A program made the translations under genes and the position numbers. Under the pieces are notes generated by a model. That model ran no database searches. It was not told the DNA's origin and saw nothing but the letters and a program-made list of their open reading frames with translations. Positions 62,753 through 64,000 of a stretch of DNA of 64,000 bases are shown piece after piece (the stretch's first letter is position 1; every line of letters begins with the position of its first letter). Where the stretch lies: assembly GCF_000378125.1 (NCBI RefSeq), contig NZ_KB899241.1, forward strand, positions 1,897,652 to 1,961,651, given 5' to 3'. This DNA comes from Rudaea cellulosilytica DSM 22992 (GTDB lineage: Bacteria; Pseudomonadota; Gammaproteobacteria; Xanthomonadales; Rhodanobacteraceae).

Positions 62753-63242
62753 TCGCGGTCTCCTGCTTCGTCGTCGAGACGAGTGCGCGCTTGGCGGCAC
62801 CATCGCCGGTCACGCATTGCTCCTCGAACTTGCCGTCGGCAGTTTTGTGTACGACGAGATCGGACATGAAGGAGTCGTTGAGCACAGCCACTTGTCCGCC
62901 CAACGGGCTGCTGTGCACTTCGACCGTGGAAGCATCGTTCGAGCGAGCGGCGGCTACGGCTTCGTCGAGCAGTTCCTCGGGGTTGGCCTTGCGCAGTTGC
63001 CCCGTGTCCTTGTCCTTGTACGCCCTCAGGCCGTTTTCACGATGACCCGGAGCCTTGGCCAAGCTATCGGCTTGCGCCGACGTGACTGCAGCGATCTTGA
63101 CGTTGGGCAGCACGAGCAGCCCGTCTTTTGATGCCAGTTGCGGCGTCGCTGCGCCGGCGAGCGATGATGCGGTGGCGAGAGCGATGGCTGATGCCGCCCC
63201 CAGAACTGCCGCACGACGCGGCAATCGATTTCTCGATGTCAT
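62742..63242 (-). CDS. Small secreted protein coupled to metalloprotease
   Basis: A 166-residue exported protein with a basic start and signal peptide (MTSRNRLPRRAAVLGAASAI onward, cleavage near LAGAA). The mature part has NGLRAYKDKDTGQLRKANPE followed by an acidic helix. That stretch recalls small periplasmic proteins I have seen described in PEP-CTERM contexts, but no sorting tag is present, so this is weak. The stop overlaps the start of the protease gene by 11 bases. It could be a chaperone or inhibitor for the protease; this is inference. Confidence 0.65.
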   Translation of the reverse strand: MTSRNRLPRRAAVLGAASAIALATASSLAGAATPQLASKDGLLVLPNVKIAAVTSAQADSLAKAPGHRENGLRAYKDKDTGQLRKANPEELLDEAVAAARSNDASTVEVHSSPLGGQVAVLNDSFMSDLVVHKTADGKFEEQCVTGDGAAKRALVSTTKQETANEK

Positions 63243-63410
63243 GTTGAACTCCCGGAAGTTACCCCGTAAAGCGCGGCGCTGGTTACCCCTTTGAACCCGT
63301 CACTTTGGGGAGTGTGACGAAGGCCGCAATTTGATTGCAGCACATTTCCGGCGGCGGTGCAGCTTGCACCACGGCAAATCGCCGGGAGGCCAGACGGGGC
63401 TTACGAAGGC

Positions 63411-64000
63411 CTACAGCAGCGTCGGCGGCGAGTGTGCCGAGATGACCTTGGCCATCGCCGCGGCGACGAAGTGGTTGCCAGCGATGAGATTGCCGTTCTC
63501 GGGCATACCGGCCCTGCCGGCGAAATCGCTGCACTGACCGCCCGCCTCGCGCACGAGCAATACGCCCGCGGCCATGTCCCACGGATTCAGACCGGTCTCA
63601 AAATAGCCGTCCAGACGACCCGCGGCGACATAGGCGAGATCGAGTGCGGCGGAGCCGGTGCGGCGGATATCCTCGGCTTCGCCGAGCAGGGCGCGGGTCA
63701 TGTCGAGCTGGGCGCCGAGATGGCGGCGCTGGCGGTACGGGAATCCCGTGGCGAGCAGTGCACCGGCAAGGCTTTCGCGCTTGGTCACGCGCATGCGGCG
63801 ATCGTTGAGGAAGGCGCCATCGCCCTTGCTCGCGGTGAACATCTCGTCGCGCAGCGGATCGTAGACCACGCCGTAGACGAGGTCACCGTGGTCGCGGAAG
63901 CCGATCGAAACGCAGAAATGCGGGAAGCCACGTAGATAATTGTGCGTGCCGTCGAGCGGGTCGATGATCCAGACCTTCTCGGTCCTGCCTTTCTGCCCCG
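63411..64000 (-). CDS. suhB: Inositol-1-monophosphatase, C-terminal part (partial, cut by window end)
   Basis: The frame is open from the window edge to a TAG at 63411-63413. It encodes the magnesium-dependent inositol phosphatase fold: the metal-binding IDPLDGT motif near the edge, FPHFCVSIGF, then GSAALDLAYVAAGRLDGYFE and NPWDMAAGVLLVREAGG. In E. coli SuhB also takes part in rRNA transcription and processing. About the first 75 residues are missing. Confidence 0.93.
   Translation of the reverse strand, partial: GQKGRTEKVWIIDPLDGTHNYLRGFPHFCVSIGFRDHGDLVYGVVYDPLRDEMFTASKGDGAFLNDRRMRVTKRESLAGALLATGFPYRQRRHLGAQLDMTRALLGEAEDIRRTGSAALDLAYVAAGRLDGYFETGLNPWDMAAGVLLVREAGGQCSDFAGRAGMPENGNLIAGNHFVAAAMAKVISAHSPPTLL

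Overview
The window is a contiguous stretch of high-GC (roughly 65%) chromosome from a gammaproteobacterium. Gene content points to the Lysobacterales (Xanthomonadales), probably a Rhodanobacteraceae-like genus. The clues are pyruvate kinase near a class I aldolase, MetX/MetB behind a SAM riboswitch, CysB next to a cysteine synthase, many M28/S9 secreted peptidases, and characteristic hairpin-rich intergenic repeats. This placement is inferred; no marker such as 16S rRNA is present. No insertion sequence, prophage, integrase or CRISPR array was seen, so the region looks like stable core and near-core chromosome.

Layout. 1-6.2 kb: end of pyruvate kinase, an S9 peptidase, a small secreted protein, class I fructose-bisphosphate aldolase, a YHS-like secreted protein and a macro-domain hydrolase. 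6.2-14.6 kb: TrmH-type RNA methyltransferase, a GH89 alpha-N-acetylglucosaminidase, an ECF42 sigma factor with its DGPF/YCII partner, a small DMT protein, a GFA/M28 peptidase pair, MscL and a DUF3052 protein. 14.7-19.3 kb: a four-gene MacAB-like ABC export operon. 19.3-26.7 kb: short-chain fatty acid transporter (AtoE) with a 3-hydroxybutyrate oligomer hydrolase, beside a LuxR-type response regulator and a convergent SSF-sensor hybrid histidine kinase (CrbR/CrbS-like). 26.9-36.8 kb: class I fumarase, DMT exporter, Rieske protein, SLC13/TrkA-C permease, trmB, thiSG and a long FecR-like/glutamine-rich secreted protein.

37.2-50.7 kb is a sulfur assimilation region: sulfate ABC transporter (sbp-cysT-cysW-cysA), O-acetylserine/cysteine exporter, cysteine synthase, cysB, a GFA protein, cysH, cysI, cysJ and an FAD/NAD-binding protein, followed by tRNA-Gly(CCC). 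51.2-58.4 kb: secreted alpha/beta hydrolase, a PNGase-F-like secreted protein, nucleoside deaminase, glnS, DUF2007 protein, glutathione S-transferase and a DMT exporter. 58.4-61.1 kb: metX-metB. 61.3-64 kb: secreted zinc metalloprotease with a PA domain, a small secreted protein and the end of suhB.

The strongest new observation is regulatory. Three promoters, for metX, cysB and cysJ, each carry tandem 8-bp boxes resembling the met box (consensus AGACGTCT). At metX they overlap a good sigma70 promoter that leads straight into a SAM-I riboswitch, which suggests two-layer control of methionine synthesis and a shared cysteine/methionine regulator. Around this lie several structured intergenic repeats: a five-hairpin array between metX and metB, a pair of long inverted-repeat elements, a covarying hairpin repeat found twice, and a multi-hairpin element upstream of the SLC13 permease.
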